Below, in pieces: positions 17,087-26,062 of a DNA stretch of 64,000 nt. The number at the start of each line of letters is the position of its first letter. Position 1 is the stretch's first letter. Location: positions 310,001 through 374,000 of the forward strand of contig CAVYUP010000005.1 of NCBI GenBank assembly GCA_963771705.1. The letters are read 5' to 3'. A model generated the notes under the pieces. It saw only the letters and a program-made list of their open reading frames with translations. It searched no databases and had not been told where the DNA came from. The translations under genes were made by a program, and so were the position numbers. The stretch comes from DATFVA01 sp963771705. Lineage in GTDB: Bacteria; Bacteroidota; Ignavibacteria; Ignavibacteriales; Ignavibacteriaceae.

Positions 17087-17135
17087 ATCGCTTTATAGAG
17101 ATTACCTGGAGAAATACCTTAAGGATCATAGTTAA
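17070..17135 (+). other. Out-of-frame C-terminal tail of rmlA
   Basis: Reads ISSIPKSLYRDYLEKYLKDHS then TAA, in the frame one base off from the rmlA frame. The tail resembles the last helix of RmlA proteins, and its stop falls 4 bases before the rmlC ATG, the spacing expected of an intact operon. This supports a one-base insertion just before it. Confidence 0.8.
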
Positions 17136-17139
17136 ATTT

Positions 17140-17703
17140 ATGCAAATTGTACAGACAGAAATATCTGACGTCCTGGTGATTCAACCTGACGTATTCGAGG
17201 ATACCCGGGGTTATTTCCTTGAATCTTTTAACAAAGTAAGATTTATTGAGAATCATATTGAATCGAACTTTGTCCAGGATAATATATCGCGGTCTGCAAA
17301 AGGAACCATCAGAGGACTGCATTATCAGGCAGGTGATAAAGCCCAGGGAAAGCTATGTCAGGTAATTTCGGGAAGAGTCCGTGATATAGCTGTTGATATA
17401 AGATTCGGATCTCCCTTCTTCGGTAAATACGTAGCCCAGGAATTATCTGAAGAGAATCATACTCAGCTCTGGATCCCTCCGGGGTTTGCTCATGGTTTTT
17501 CTGTGCTTTCAGATCAGGCAATTTTTCTGTATAAGTGCACTGGTTTTTATAGTAAAGAACATGAAAGAACTCTTCTTTATAATGATGCCCGGTTAGATAT
17601 CGACTGGGGCGTTGATAACCCTGTTATTTCTGAGAAGGATTTGAATGGAAAATCTTTAGATGAAATTGACAGGGACTTTATTTACTCAGAGATGAATACA
17701 TAG
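17140..17703 (+). CDS. rmlC: dTDP-4-dehydrorhamnose 3,5-epimerase RmlC
   Basis: A 187-residue cupin epimerase acting on dTDP-4-keto-6-deoxy-glucose in the dTDP-rhamnose or related pathways. Motifs: PDVFEDTRGYFLESFN (residues about 16-31), DNISRSAKGTIRGLHYQ with the catalytic His, GKLCQVISGRVRDIAVDIR, LWIPPGFAHGFSVLSDQAIFLYKCT and ARLDIDWGV. Length is normal. rmlB and rmlD are not in this window; the partners must be elsewhere, or the product feeds another dTDP-sugar route. Confidence 0.95.
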   Translation: MQIVQTEISDVLVIQPDVFEDTRGYFLESFNKVRFIENHIESNFVQDNISRSAKGTIRGLHYQAGDKAQGKLCQVISGRVRDIAVDIRFGSPFFGKYVAQELSEENHTQLWIPPGFAHGFSVLSDQAIFLYKCTGFYSKEHERTLLYNDARLDIDWGVDNPVISEKDLNGKSLDEIDRDFIYSEMNT

Positions 17704-17719
17704 AAATGGAGATAATAAT

Positions 17720-18886
17720 ATGACCGTTCCATTATTAGATTTGAAAAAACAATACCACTCGTTAAAAAGTGAACTGGATGAAGCTCTTATAAGGGTTGCT
17801 GAGTCACAGTACTTTATTCTGGGACCTGAAGTTGAAAAAATGGAAAAGGCATTTTGCGAATACCTTGAATGTAAATACGCGATTGGTGTTTCGTCCGGTA
17901 CGGATGCTCTGCTGATTGCATTAATGGCCCTGGATATACAGCCGGGGGATGAAGTAATTGTACCGACTTATTCTTTCTTTGCAACCGCAGGTGTGGTTTC
18001 CAGAATGAAAGCTGTTCCTGTATTTGCGGATATTGACCCAGTTACTTTCAATATTGATCCCGGTGAAATCGAAAAGAAAATAACGGCTAAAACCAAAGCT
18101 ATTATTCCTGTTCATCTTTACGGCCAGAGCTGCGAAATGGATAAGATTATGGAGATTGCCCGTAAGCACAAACTGAAAGTAGTTGAGGACGGCGCCCAGG
18201 CAATTGGAGTTCAGTACAAAGACGGCAGACATGCAGGTACAATAGGGGATATTGGATGCTATTCTTTCTTCCCCAGTAAAAACCTTGGCTGTTTCGGAGA
18301 CGGCGGACTCGTGGTTTCTAATGATGATGACCTTGGTGAAAAACTTCGTATCCTCCGTGTTCATGGCGGTAAACCCAAATACTACCATAAAATTATAGGC
18401 GGCAACTTCAGACTGGATGCTATTCAGGCTGCCGTGCTTAATGTTAAACTTCCCCACCTGGATGACTGGTCGGCACAGAGACGCGGAAATGCCGAATTGT
18501 ATACAAAGCTTTTTATAGAAGCTGGTTTGGCTGAATCAACAGGAAAGACGGAATTTGACGGTAAAAACAAAGTTCTTCTTCCAGAAGCTGTGTATAAAGA
18601 TTCCGGGGTTAAAAATTACCATATATATAATCAGTATATTATAAGAATGCACGACAGAGATGCCGTAAGGAAACACCTTTCTGATAAAGGAATAGGGTCA
18701 GAGATCTACTATCCTGTACCATTCCATCTTCAGGAATGTTTCTCCTCGCTTGGTTATGTGAAAGGTGATTTCCCTCTTGCTGAGGAAGCTGCTGATGATT
18801 CAATTGCGCTTCCGATATACCCGGAATTGACAGAGGAACAGCAGAAGTTTGTTGTGGATTCGATTGCTGAATTTATAAAAAAATAA
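17720..18886 (+). CDS. wbpE: WbpE-type PLP-dependent sugar aminotransferase (DegT/DnrJ/EryC1 family)
   Basis: A 388-residue aminotransferase predicted to add the 3-amino group to the WbpB product from glutamate. VPLLDLKKQYHSLKSELDEAL at the N-terminus, GVSSGTDALLIALMAL (phosphate cup), VVEDGAQAIG, and the PLP lysine Lys187 in SFFPSKNLGCFGDGG; then LRVHG…YYHKIIGGNFRLDAIQAAVL. Length and motifs are typical. The start has GGAGA 8 bases upstream. It is separated from wbpABD by rmlA and rmlC, an order unlike the usual contiguous wbpABDE block. Confidence 0.9.
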   Translation: MTVPLLDLKKQYHSLKSELDEALIRVAESQYFILGPEVEKMEKAFCEYLECKYAIGVSSGTDALLIALMALDIQPGDEVIVPTYSFFATAGVVSRMKAVPVFADIDPVTFNIDPGEIEKKITAKTKAIIPVHLYGQSCEMDKIMEIARKHKLKVVEDGAQAIGVQYKDGRHAGTIGDIGCYSFFPSKNLGCFGDGGLVVSNDDDLGEKLRILRVHGGKPKYYHKIIGGNFRLDAIQAAVLNVKLPHLDDWSAQRRGNAELYTKLFIEAGLAESTGKTEFDGKNKVLLPEAVYKDSGVKNYHIYNQYIIRMHDRDAVRKHLSDKGIGSEIYYPVPFHLQECFSSLGYVKGDFPLAEEAADDSIALPIYPELTEEQQKFVVDSIAEFIKK

Positions 18887-18903
18887 CATAACTCGATTAA
18901 CGT

Positions 18904-19863
18904 ATGACTGAAAGTTTGAAAGAAAAGAAAATATATATTGCCGGGCATGCCGGTATGGTAGGCTCGGCAATTAAAAGGAAACTGGAATCTGAGGGATATG
19001 CAAACCTCATATATAAGGATCTTGCTGAGCTTAACCTGATAAGGCAGGACGAGGTTGAGAAGTTTTTTAACGCTCAAAAACCTGATATTGTAATTGTTGC
19101 AGCCGCAAAAGTAGGCGGCATACTGGCTAATAATACTTACAGAGCCGAATTTATCTACGACAACCTGATGATTGAATCTAACATTATACATCAGGCATAT
19201 GTGAATAAAACGAAAAAGCTGATTTTCCTTGGCAGCAGCTGTATTTATCCAAAGCTTGCTCCCCAGCCCCTGAAAGAGGAATATCTCCTTTCAGATTATC
19301 TGGAGTATACAAATGAGCCCTATGCTGTTGCCAAAATAGCAGGTATAAAACTTTGCGAAAATTACTTCAGGCAGTATGATTGTGATTTTTATTCCGTTAT
19401 GCCGACCAACTTGTATGGTCCTAAGGATAATTTTAATCCCGAAACCTCACATGTACTTCCTGCCCTTATAAGAAAATTTCACGAAGCTGTACAAAAGAAT
19501 TTATCTACTGTAACGCTATGGGGTACGGGAAAACCGATGAGAGAATTCCTCTATGTTGACGATCTTGCTGCGGCTGTAGTTTTTCTTATGGAAAATATTG
19601 AGGCCCCAGATATTTATGAGAAGGGTATTTCTCATATAAATATCGGTGCAGGGGAGGATCTGACAATAAATGAACTGGCACATATTGTTGCAGATATAAT
19701 AGGCTTTAAGGGGAGCATAGAATACGATACTACAAAGCCCGACGGAACACCAAGGAAACTGATGGATGTTTCAAGGATAAATGAGCTGGGGTGGAAATAC
19801 AGCACAAATCTGAAAGAGGGAATTGAAAAGACCTACGAATGGTTTAAATCTAATGTTCAATAG
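18904..19863 (+). CDS. fcl: GDP-L-fucose synthase (Fcl/WcaG)
   Basis: A 319-residue short-chain dehydrogenase that epimerises and reduces GDP-4-keto-6-deoxy-mannose to GDP-L-fucose using NADPH. IYIAGHAGMVGSAIKRKLE (residues 10-28) is the cofactor loop with the Fcl-typical GHAGMVGSA. AAAKVGGILANN, LIFLGSSCIYPKLAPQPLKE, the Tyr-x3-Lys pair in EPYAVAKIAGIKLCE, and MPTNLYGPKDNF complete the set. It precedes gmd, reversing the more common gmd-fcl order, which does not affect the pathway. Spacing to neighbours is 17 and 11 bases. Confidence 0.96.
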   Translation: MTESLKEKKIYIAGHAGMVGSAIKRKLESEGYANLIYKDLAELNLIRQDEVEKFFNAQKPDIVIVAAAKVGGILANNTYRAEFIYDNLMIESNIIHQAYVNKTKKLIFLGSSCIYPKLAPQPLKEEYLLSDYLEYTNEPYAVAKIAGIKLCENYFRQYDCDFYSVMPTNLYGPKDNFNPETSHVLPALIRKFHEAVQKNLSTVTLWGTGKPMREFLYVDDLAAAVVFLMENIEAPDIYEKGISHINIGAGEDLTINELAHIVADIIGFKGSIEYDTTKPDGTPRKLMDVSRINELGWKYSTNLKEGIEKTYEWFKSNVQ

Positions 19864-19874
19864 TTGAGGAAGAA

Positions 19875-21002
19875 ATGAAGAAAGCTTTAATTACAGGGAT
19901 AACGGGTCAGGACGGGAGCTATCTTACCGAAATTTTACTTGATAAAGGATATGAAGTCCATGGAATAATAAGGAAAAGCAGTTCTTTTAATACAGGTAGA
20001 ATTGACCACCTGTACAGCAACAAAGAGATACTCGATAAAAAACTTTTCCTGCATTACGGAGATCTTGTAGATACAAGCGCCTTAAACCGTCTCCTTGAAA
20101 AAATTGAACCTGATGAGATTTATAACCTGGCTGCCCAGAGTCATGTTAAGGTATCGTTTGAAGTGCCTGACTACACCGCGCAGGTAGATGCACTTGGTAC
20201 CCTTAGGTTTTTAGACGCCATCAGGGAGGTGGGACTAAGGAAAGTTAAATTTTACCAGGCTTCAACAAGCGAACTCTTCGGAAAAGTTCGGGAGGTTCCT
20301 CAGACGGAGGAGACACCATTTTATCCCCGTTCTCCTTATGGCGTTGCAAAGCTATATGGATACTGGATTATTGTTAACTACAGGGAAGCATATAATATTT
20401 TTGCCTCAAATGGTATACTATTTAATCACGAATCGCCCCGGCGCGGTGAGACTTTTGTTACCCGAAAAATTACCAGGGCTGTATCCAGGATATCAGCGGG
20501 ACTGCAGGGCGGACTTCTTCTTGGAAACCTTGACGCTAAACGTGACTGGGGATATGCCCCGGAATACTGTGAGGGTATGTGGAGAATCCTCAACCATAAG
20601 AATGCGGAAGATTTTGTCCTGGCAACAGGTGAAACTCATACAGTCAGGGAATTTGCAGAATCTGCTTTCAACGAAATCGGGATTGAACTGACTTGGAAAG
20701 GGAAGGGAGCCCAGGAAAAAGGGCTTATTAAAAAAATAGACCTGGATAAAGGAAACAAACTATTATCCAAAGACATTTCAAAGGAAGGCTACAAATATTC
20801 CTTCTCAAAGGAATTAAAAAAGGGACAAACAGTTATTGCAATAGATCCTGATTATTACAGACCGACAGAAGTTGATTTACTAATCGGAAATCCTGCAAAA
20901 GCAAAAAAGGTGCTCGGCTGGAAAGCCAAAACAACCTTCAGCCGTCTCGTTAAGGTTATGATCAAATCAGACCTTGAAAAGGTTATGATGAGAGGGTATT
21001 AA
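19875..21002 (+). CDS. gmd: GDP-mannose 4,6-dehydratase
   Basis: A 375-residue NADP-dependent dehydratase converting GDP-mannose to GDP-4-keto-6-deoxy-mannose, the substrate of Fcl. KKALITGITGQDGSYLTEIL (residues 2-21), NLAAQSHVKVSFE, FYQASTSELFGKV, the Tyr-x3-Lys in PRSPYGVAKLYGYW, FNHESPRRGETFVTRKI and KRDWGYAPEYCEGMW are all diagnostic. Last gene of the nucleotide-sugar run. Its stop overlaps by 4 bases the stop of the convergent CHAT-protease gene. No glycosyltransferase, flippase or polymerase gene accompanies this operon within the window. Confidence 0.97.
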   Translation: MKKALITGITGQDGSYLTEILLDKGYEVHGIIRKSSSFNTGRIDHLYSNKEILDKKLFLHYGDLVDTSALNRLLEKIEPDEIYNLAAQSHVKVSFEVPDYTAQVDALGTLRFLDAIREVGLRKVKFYQASTSELFGKVREVPQTEETPFYPRSPYGVAKLYGYWIIVNYREAYNIFASNGILFNHESPRRGETFVTRKITRAVSRISAGLQGGLLLGNLDAKRDWGYAPEYCEGMWRILNHKNAEDFVLATGETHTVREFAESAFNEIGIELTWKGKGAQEKGLIKKIDLDKGNKLLSKDISKEGYKYSFSKELKKGQTVIAIDPDYYRPTEVDLLIGNPAKAKKVLGWKAKTTFSRLVKVMIKSDLEKVMMRGY

Positions 21003-24000
21003 GAATCAGTTCTTTTGCGGTGAAGAATCACAACAACTATAAACGCCGCTGCTACAATTATCAATAATATCATAATTGACAATGACACGTTTTCTTGAGG
21101 TCTCAATTGGACTGACGAAACATTTCCTGATAATATGAACGCTCCCCAATAATATGGATTCGGCGAATATTTCTGTATGAATTCAGACTTTGCCAGTCTT
21201 AAAGCCTTCGATTTACTATTACCCATACTAAGTTTTTCATAGAAGAGAGTCATCAGTTTTGAAGTGTATTTATCGTTTACATCCCAGAGCGAAACTACAA
21301 CACTTTTTGAACCTGCTTCAAAAAAAGCTTTGGTCAATCCGAGGATTCCTTCAGATTTGTCGATGCTTCCGAGTCCTGAATTACACGAGCTCAGTACTAC
21401 CAGATCACTATTGAGTTTAAGCTTTACTATTTCTCCAGCTTCAAGGAACCCGTCATTTTCAGCATCATAGATATTTGAAAAAAATATCAATGGCTGCTTT
21501 TTATACAGGAATGAATGGGTTGACAAATGAATTATCCTGCTTAGTTCCGCATTTTCCTTAAAATTAGTTTCTGTAGCATTCTTATCCAGCAGGATGGTGC
21601 TTGCATTTATAATCTCTCCAATACTACTGACTTCTTCTCCTGAATATTTAAGCGGAAGAAGTGCGAGATTTCTGGGAACTCCAGGTGGTTCATCCAGGAG
21701 TCCTCTTCTTTCTGCAAATTCCTTCGACTCTGAATTTATAGAAGGGTCACCAACCAGGAGCACCTTACCATTATTTTTCAAATGATTTTGCTGCTGTTGT
21801 ATAAATGCAGAAGCGGACGGGGAGTAGGAAATATCATAATTGGTTAAAAAGAATTTTTTATTGGAATATGAATAAGGACTTTCATCAGTACTGTAGGATG
21901 TCACCAGAAATTCAAAAGGAATTGATATCAACTCTGTGCAGGGAGAGAAAATTATTTTTTGTTCGTGGGGAATTTCCTGGACAACTGGTTCAACTATCTT
22001 TTTATATAAGTTATTAGATGCTTCTGCGTTAAAGGAAAATAGATCCTGGTTATAAAATGTATTAGTTTTTTCCCGGATGGTATCAAAATAAGGGGAGATA
22101 TCAGCAATCATTAGGGCAAGTTCTTCAGATGAAATATTGAATTTAAAAGGTTTAAAAGTATCCTTATTTATGAGAAACGCATAAAGGCTGCCGCCATCAG
22201 AATAATATGAAATTAAATTCTCATCTTCTGTAAGAGAGCTCTGAATTTCGGTAATTGACGGCCAGTTTTCCATATTCAGATAAGCTCTGAGTTCAGGATG
22301 TGATGCAGTCAGGGAATGTTTTAACTCCGTCATCATTCGTTTGGTCTCTTCGTTTTTTTTCTTGCTGTAGATTCCCGAATGAATAATCCAGTCATAATCA
22401 TACAACTTGCTCAAAACCGTACTGTCGCCAATCAGGGTCTGCAGCTTTAGATTATTAAGATTTTGAAGCGTACTCCTTGAGTGAGACTTGTTGATAAGCT
22501 CAAATGCACTGCGGAATTTTTTAAGGCGAAGATAATGTTTAGCAAAGCTATCGTAAACGTCTCTGTTGTCGGAAAAATATGAGATCTGGACATCTTCTTG
22601 TCTGAATAACGGACGCGAAACATTTTCAATTAATGCGATGGCTGATTTATAATAACTTTCTGCTGCCTCATTTAATTCTCTTGAATCGTTCAGCTTTGCA
22701 AGGTTAAAATATGTCTCAACCTCAAGGGTTTTCTCATTCAGGCTTTTTACTTTCTCAAGAGAATGATTATAAGCAGACTGAGCACCGACATAATCATCTC
22801 GTTTTTCCAGAATAACACCACGCAGATTCTCAGCCCGGGCCTGTAAATATTGATTATTTCCGGATGACGTTGTTCCTGTAATTGTATTCAGTAGAACCAA
22901 TGCCTTTGAGTACTCTTTCTTTTTAACAAGAACTTCCGCCCTGTTTACAGCAGATAATAATGCTGTATAAGAAGCCCTGTTCTTTCCTGCAAGATTCTCG
23001 GCTTCTGCAAAATATGCTTCAGCTAAATCAAAACTATCGAGTGCTGAATATACTATGCCCAGCTTATCGTATATATCCGCGGTGAGGAAGGGATTATTAA
23101 TGTTATCGCATTCTTTTTCTGCCTGCAGATAGTAACCCAGGGAATTGTTATAACGATCAAGATTATAATTTAATGCCCCTAGTCCGCTATTAATATTGAC
23201 ACTCAGCTCTCCTGTTTTAATATCGCTGCTGAGCTTCTTAGCCTGATTATAATACTTCAAAGATTCAGAATAATTTGACAGGTTTGAATACGCATCTGCG
23301 AGTCCTGTTAGATTAAGAACAAGAGATCGCTTATTATCACCTGCATACTCAATACCGTCCTTATAACAGCTTATAGCGCTTTCATAATTAAATATTGTCA
23401 TATAAATCTTTCCGATATTCCCGGAAAGGAGGGCTAATCGCTGATGGTTGCCTATCTCTTTATACAGTGCGTAACTTTTTAAGTAATTCTCCTTAGCTTC
23501 GATTAACTCATTCGTATAGCTGAAAGAAACCCCAAGTTCGGAATATGCGTATGCCTTAAGTTCCGAATCATGAATTTTTTCGGCAATACCCACCGCATTT
23601 ATATACTTAGTTCTGGCCTTATTGATGAAGCCTTGAATGTCGTCCATAATTCCGAGAGCCACATATGCACGACCCATATTTTCGTTCATTTTATTATCCT
23701 GAGCCAGCTTGAAGGCTTTCTTATAAATGCTGTCCGCCAGATCATATTCTCCGGATAAAAAGTATAAAGCTCCTTCTGCAAGGTTGACTTTCACAAGGAA
23801 ATAGACATCTCCTGAGGTTATATCCTCTGCTTTTTTTATCAACGCCAGGGCCTTCTTATAATCGCCAAGACTCCTGTATGTATAAGAAAGCTGGTATAAT
23901 ATCCACTTATCATCCGGATCAGAATTAAAGCTTGCCTCAAAGTGTGCCTTTGCAGAACCGTAGTCTGTGTTTTGATAACTAATCAATCCGCGCAGATAAT

Positions 24001-24457
24001 TTTTTTCGCGAGGATGAATTTTCTCCGAGGTCTCGGCTTTTGATTCAAGCAGTTGTAATCTTGATGAGGCTCCAGCGGCAAAAACGAGTTCATTGTAATA
24101 GGGAAGGTAATGAGGCGCCGTATTTAAATAGTAATCAAGAGTCTCAAACATCTCGGTGAACTTATTCTGTTTCTTAAGCAGCACTGCCTTAAGAAGGCCT
24201 TTACGGAAATCATTTTTAAGATCTTTAAGTAATTCCATATCTTTTGCGGCTGGGGAAAAAGAGTCAGCCAGATAATATTTCAGTAAGGAAAGATACTGCG
24301 GAGTCCATCCCTCTTTGTTCACCTGTTCTATAAGTGAGTCGGGGGAACTAATTGCTGGATCAGGATTGGTTTGTGTATACCCGGGTTCAACTCCTGCTGG
24401 CCGCAGAAGCGAAAATATAAAAGCTATGAATAATATTGTTACTTTTTGTATTATCAT
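20999..24457 (-). CDS. TPR-CHAT caspase-like protease with C-terminal membrane anchor
   Basis: An 1152-residue protein with an N-terminal signal/hydrophobic segment (about 5-21), roughly a dozen TPR-like helical pairs over residues 40-620 (for example residues with SYTYRSLGDYKKALALIKKA and DYDLADSIYKKAFKLA patterns), and a CHAT domain at about 780-1110. The putative dyad is His981 (HLSTHSF) and Cys1025 (VVLSSCNSGLG). GILGLTKAFFEAGSKSVVVS and YYWGAFILSG, typical CHAT signatures, follow. A transmembrane helix at about 1125-1145 then ends in HRKRTDS, placing the protease domain in the periplasm. Last gene of a minus-strand operon after an ECF sigma factor and its membrane anti-sigma factor. Family knowledge: CHAT proteins are caspase-like peptidases. 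Cleavage of the anti-sigma factor is my inference. Confidence 0.9.
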   Translation of the reverse strand: MIIQKVTILFIAFIFSLLRPAGVEPGYTQTNPDPAISSPDSLIEQVNKEGWTPQYLSLLKYYLADSFSPAAKDMELLKDLKNDFRKGLLKAVLLKKQNKFTEMFETLDYYLNTAPHYLPYYNELVFAAGASSRLQLLESKAETSEKIHPREKNYLRGLISYQNTDYGSAKAHFEASFNSDPDDKWILYQLSYTYRSLGDYKKALALIKKAEDITSGDVYFLVKVNLAEGALYFLSGEYDLADSIYKKAFKLAQDNKMNENMGRAYVALGIMDDIQGFINKARTKYINAVGIAEKIHDSELKAYAYSELGVSFSYTNELIEAKENYLKSYALYKEIGNHQRLALLSGNIGKIYMTIFNYESAISCYKDGIEYAGDNKRSLVLNLTGLADAYSNLSNYSESLKYYNQAKKLSSDIKTGELSVNINSGLGALNYNLDRYNNSLGYYLQAEKECDNINNPFLTADIYDKLGIVYSALDSFDLAEAYFAEAENLAGKNRASYTALLSAVNRAEVLVKKKEYSKALVLLNTITGTTSSGNNQYLQARAENLRGVILEKRDDYVGAQSAYNHSLEKVKSLNEKTLEVETYFNLAKLNDSRELNEAAESYYKSAIALIENVSRPLFRQEDVQISYFSDNRDVYDSFAKHYLRLKKFRSAFELINKSHSRSTLQNLNNLKLQTLIGDSTVLSKLYDYDWIIHSGIYSKKKNEETKRMMTELKHSLTASHPELRAYLNMENWPSITEIQSSLTEDENLISYYSDGGSLYAFLINKDTFKPFKFNISSEELALMIADISPYFDTIREKTNTFYNQDLFSFNAEASNNLYKKIVEPVVQEIPHEQKIIFSPCTELISIPFEFLVTSYSTDESPYSYSNKKFFLTNYDISYSPSASAFIQQQQNHLKNNGKVLLVGDPSINSESKEFAERRGLLDEPPGVPRNLALLPLKYSGEEVSSIGEIINASTILLDKNATETNFKENAELSRIIHLSTHSFLYKKQPLIFFSNIYDAENDGFLEAGEIVKLKLNSDLVVLSSCNSGLGSIDKSEGILGLTKAFFEAGSKSVVVSLWDVNDKYTSKLMTLFYEKLSMGNSKSKALRLAKSEFIQKYSPNPYYWGAFILSGNVSSVQLRPQENVSLSIMILLIIVAAAFIVVVILHRKRTDS

Positions 24458-24467
24458 TTAACACAAT

Positions 24468-25439
24468 TTACTCCATTTCCCCCAGGAGATGTTTTGCTTC
24501 TTCCATCTTACTGCCTTTTTCGCTTATAACCAGGTTGAAATATTTCGTTGCCGACTTTTTATCATTCAGCATCAGGCTTGCTTTAGCCAGGTAGAAGTAA
24601 GAATCCAACTTAATATTATTGAACCTTCCGGAATCATTCCGTTTAATGCTTTCTTCCAGGTACTTCGCACCCTTTTCTGCTTTTTCCCTGTTGTACCCGG
24701 GGAACAATCCCAGAAAATCATGTTCAGCGGTTTTAAGGTAAGCTAAACCAATGATATAATATGAATAAAAGATTGTCTCGTCGTTAGTGTTCTCTTTAAT
24801 ATCTTTCTTCAGATAACTTATAGCTTCATCGTAGTTTTTCTGTTCAAGAGCCTTAAGACTATTCTGAAAATTATACGTCGCTCTGCCTCTGTTTATTGAA
24901 AATTGTGAATCCTCCCTTATGGCAGCGTCGTTATAATACCCGGGAATAGTTAAGGAAGAAACGATATAAAGTGCCAGGTAAATGAATCCAGCTGCCAGGA
25001 TCGATACAAAAGCATACCGGGGTGCTTTATGGCGTGATGTAGTAATTTCCTGTCCAAAAGCTCTCAGGTCCGCATCAGCATTTTTCTCAACAGGAACAGG
25101 TTGAGATAAAAATTGCTCAACATCTGAGTATTCTGAATTAATATCCTTAAATCGTTCAGAACATTCAGAGCACCTTCTCAGGTGTTGTTCTATAAAAGGA
25201 ACTCTTTTAATGATTGAGCTGCTATCAGGTTCCAATCCATTCTTATACAGTATATACTGAGCCAGTTCGTCTTCATTTAAATGAGATGAATGACTTACGA
25301 TTTTTCCCAGCTGCCGATAGGTATTCACCAGATCTCTCAGCTCTTCATCCCCGCCAATAAGGGTTTCCAGCTCATCATTCTCCGCCGATGTACGGTCCTT
25401 TTTTTCGAGCATGGCTATTATTTTTTCTTTTTTGTCCAT
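24468..25439 (-). CDS. Membrane zinc-finger anti-sigma factor with periplasmic TPR domain
   Basis: A 323-residue protein. The cytoplasmic N-terminus carries HLNEDELAQYIL and an anti-sigma zinc-finger motif H-x3-C-x2-C (His86, Cys90, Cys93 in FIEQHLRRCSECSERF). One transmembrane helix spans about 142-164, preceded by RHKAPR (positive inside). The C-terminal periplasmic part (about 180-323) has TPR-like repeats (ALEQKNYDEAISYLKKDI; DSYFYLAKASLMLNDKKSATKYFNLV). It lies 65 bases after the sigma gene and 10 bases before the TPR-CHAT gene. It should bind and hold the sigma factor; the periplasmic TPRs could contact the TPR-CHAT protein. The anti-sigma role rests on the zinc motif plus gene order. 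Confidence 0.85.
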   Translation of the reverse strand: MDKKEKIIAMLEKKDRTSAENDELETLIGGDEELRDLVNTYRQLGKIVSHSSHLNEDELAQYILYKNGLEPDSSSIIKRVPFIEQHLRRCSECSERFKDINSEYSDVEQFLSQPVPVEKNADADLRAFGQEITTSRHKAPRYAFVSILAAGFIYLALYIVSSLTIPGYYNDAAIREDSQFSINRGRATYNFQNSLKALEQKNYDEAISYLKKDIKENTNDETIFYSYYIIGLAYLKTAEHDFLGLFPGYNREKAEKGAKYLEESIKRNDSGRFNNIKLDSYFYLAKASLMLNDKKSATKYFNLVISEKGSKMEEAKHLLGEME

Positions 25440-25504
25440 CTTTGTCTGTTCATTATCAGGATTTATATCACATTAGTAAGTTCTTTAGTAATAAAGTGAC
25501 AACC

Positions 25505-26062
25505 CTATAATTTAATTTTTAGTTCTTCAATCGTCCTGTAAAACATTTTCTTAACAGCATCCTCAGATTTGCCTAGATTCTCCGCGATTTCAGCAAATTT
25601 CATATCTCCCCAGAACCTCATCTTGATTATCTGCTGTTTATCATCACTCATATTATTCAGTATTGAGACTATTTTTTCGGCATCCAGTTTAACTGATGGA
25701 TGTTCCTTTTTTTGTTCGATGTAATATGCCTCATCTAGCTCGAAAGTCTTCCTCTTTTTAGACTTTTTGTACCAATTAATGAAGGTAAGGAATAAAACAC
25801 GTCTAAGCCAGTTTTCAAGACTTTCAATTTTGTGATATTGCTCGGCAAACGAAAGATATACGTTATTCGAAAGGTCATCTACATCTTCCATGTTTGGTAT
25901 TTTTCCATGCCTTAACTTGGAGAGAAAATAGCTGTAGGAAATCTCTCTTATTAATCCGGATAAGTTGGTGAATGCTGCTGAATTTCCGTTTTTTGCTTCA
26001 GAAAAGAGCCCATTCAGTTCATTTCCGGAAAAATTTATGTAATTTAGTTTTTGATCAGCCAA
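25505..26062 (-). CDS. ECF-type RNA polymerase sigma factor
   Basis: A 185-residue sigma-70 family protein with region 2 (about 30-95; DVDDLSNNVYLSFAEQYHKIESLENWLRRVLFLTFINWYKK) and region 4 (about 128-183; LNNMSDDKQQIIKMRFWGDMKFAEIAENLGKSEDAVKKMFYR, a helix-turn-helix). Regions 1 and 3 are absent, as in ECF sigmas. First gene of the operon with the anti-sigma and the TPR-CHAT protease. It diverges from the type IX cargo gene at 26141 across 78 bases, a natural place for an autoregulated promoter, though I cannot define the motif from one site. Confidence 0.93.
   Translation of the reverse strand: MADQKLNYINFSGNELNGLFSEAKNGNSAAFTNLSGLIREISYSYFLSKLRHGKIPNMEDVDDLSNNVYLSFAEQYHKIESLENWLRRVLFLTFINWYKKSKKRKTFELDEAYYIEQKKEHPSVKLDAEKIVSILNNMSDDKQQIIKMRFWGDMKFAEIAENLGKSEDAVKKMFYRTIEELKIKL

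Noticed and set aside
17921..18457. Reverse-strand open frame inside wbpE
   Set aside because: A shadow of the aminotransferase gene; the text shows no domain and the wbpE motifs are clear.
20999..26062. Part of a type III-E CRISPR (Craspase) system
   Set aside because: TPR-CHAT and a sigma factor are present, but there is no gRAMP/Cas7-11, no Csx30 or Csx31 and no repeat array. The anti-sigma factor is a membrane zinc-finger protein. Only an analogy is justified.
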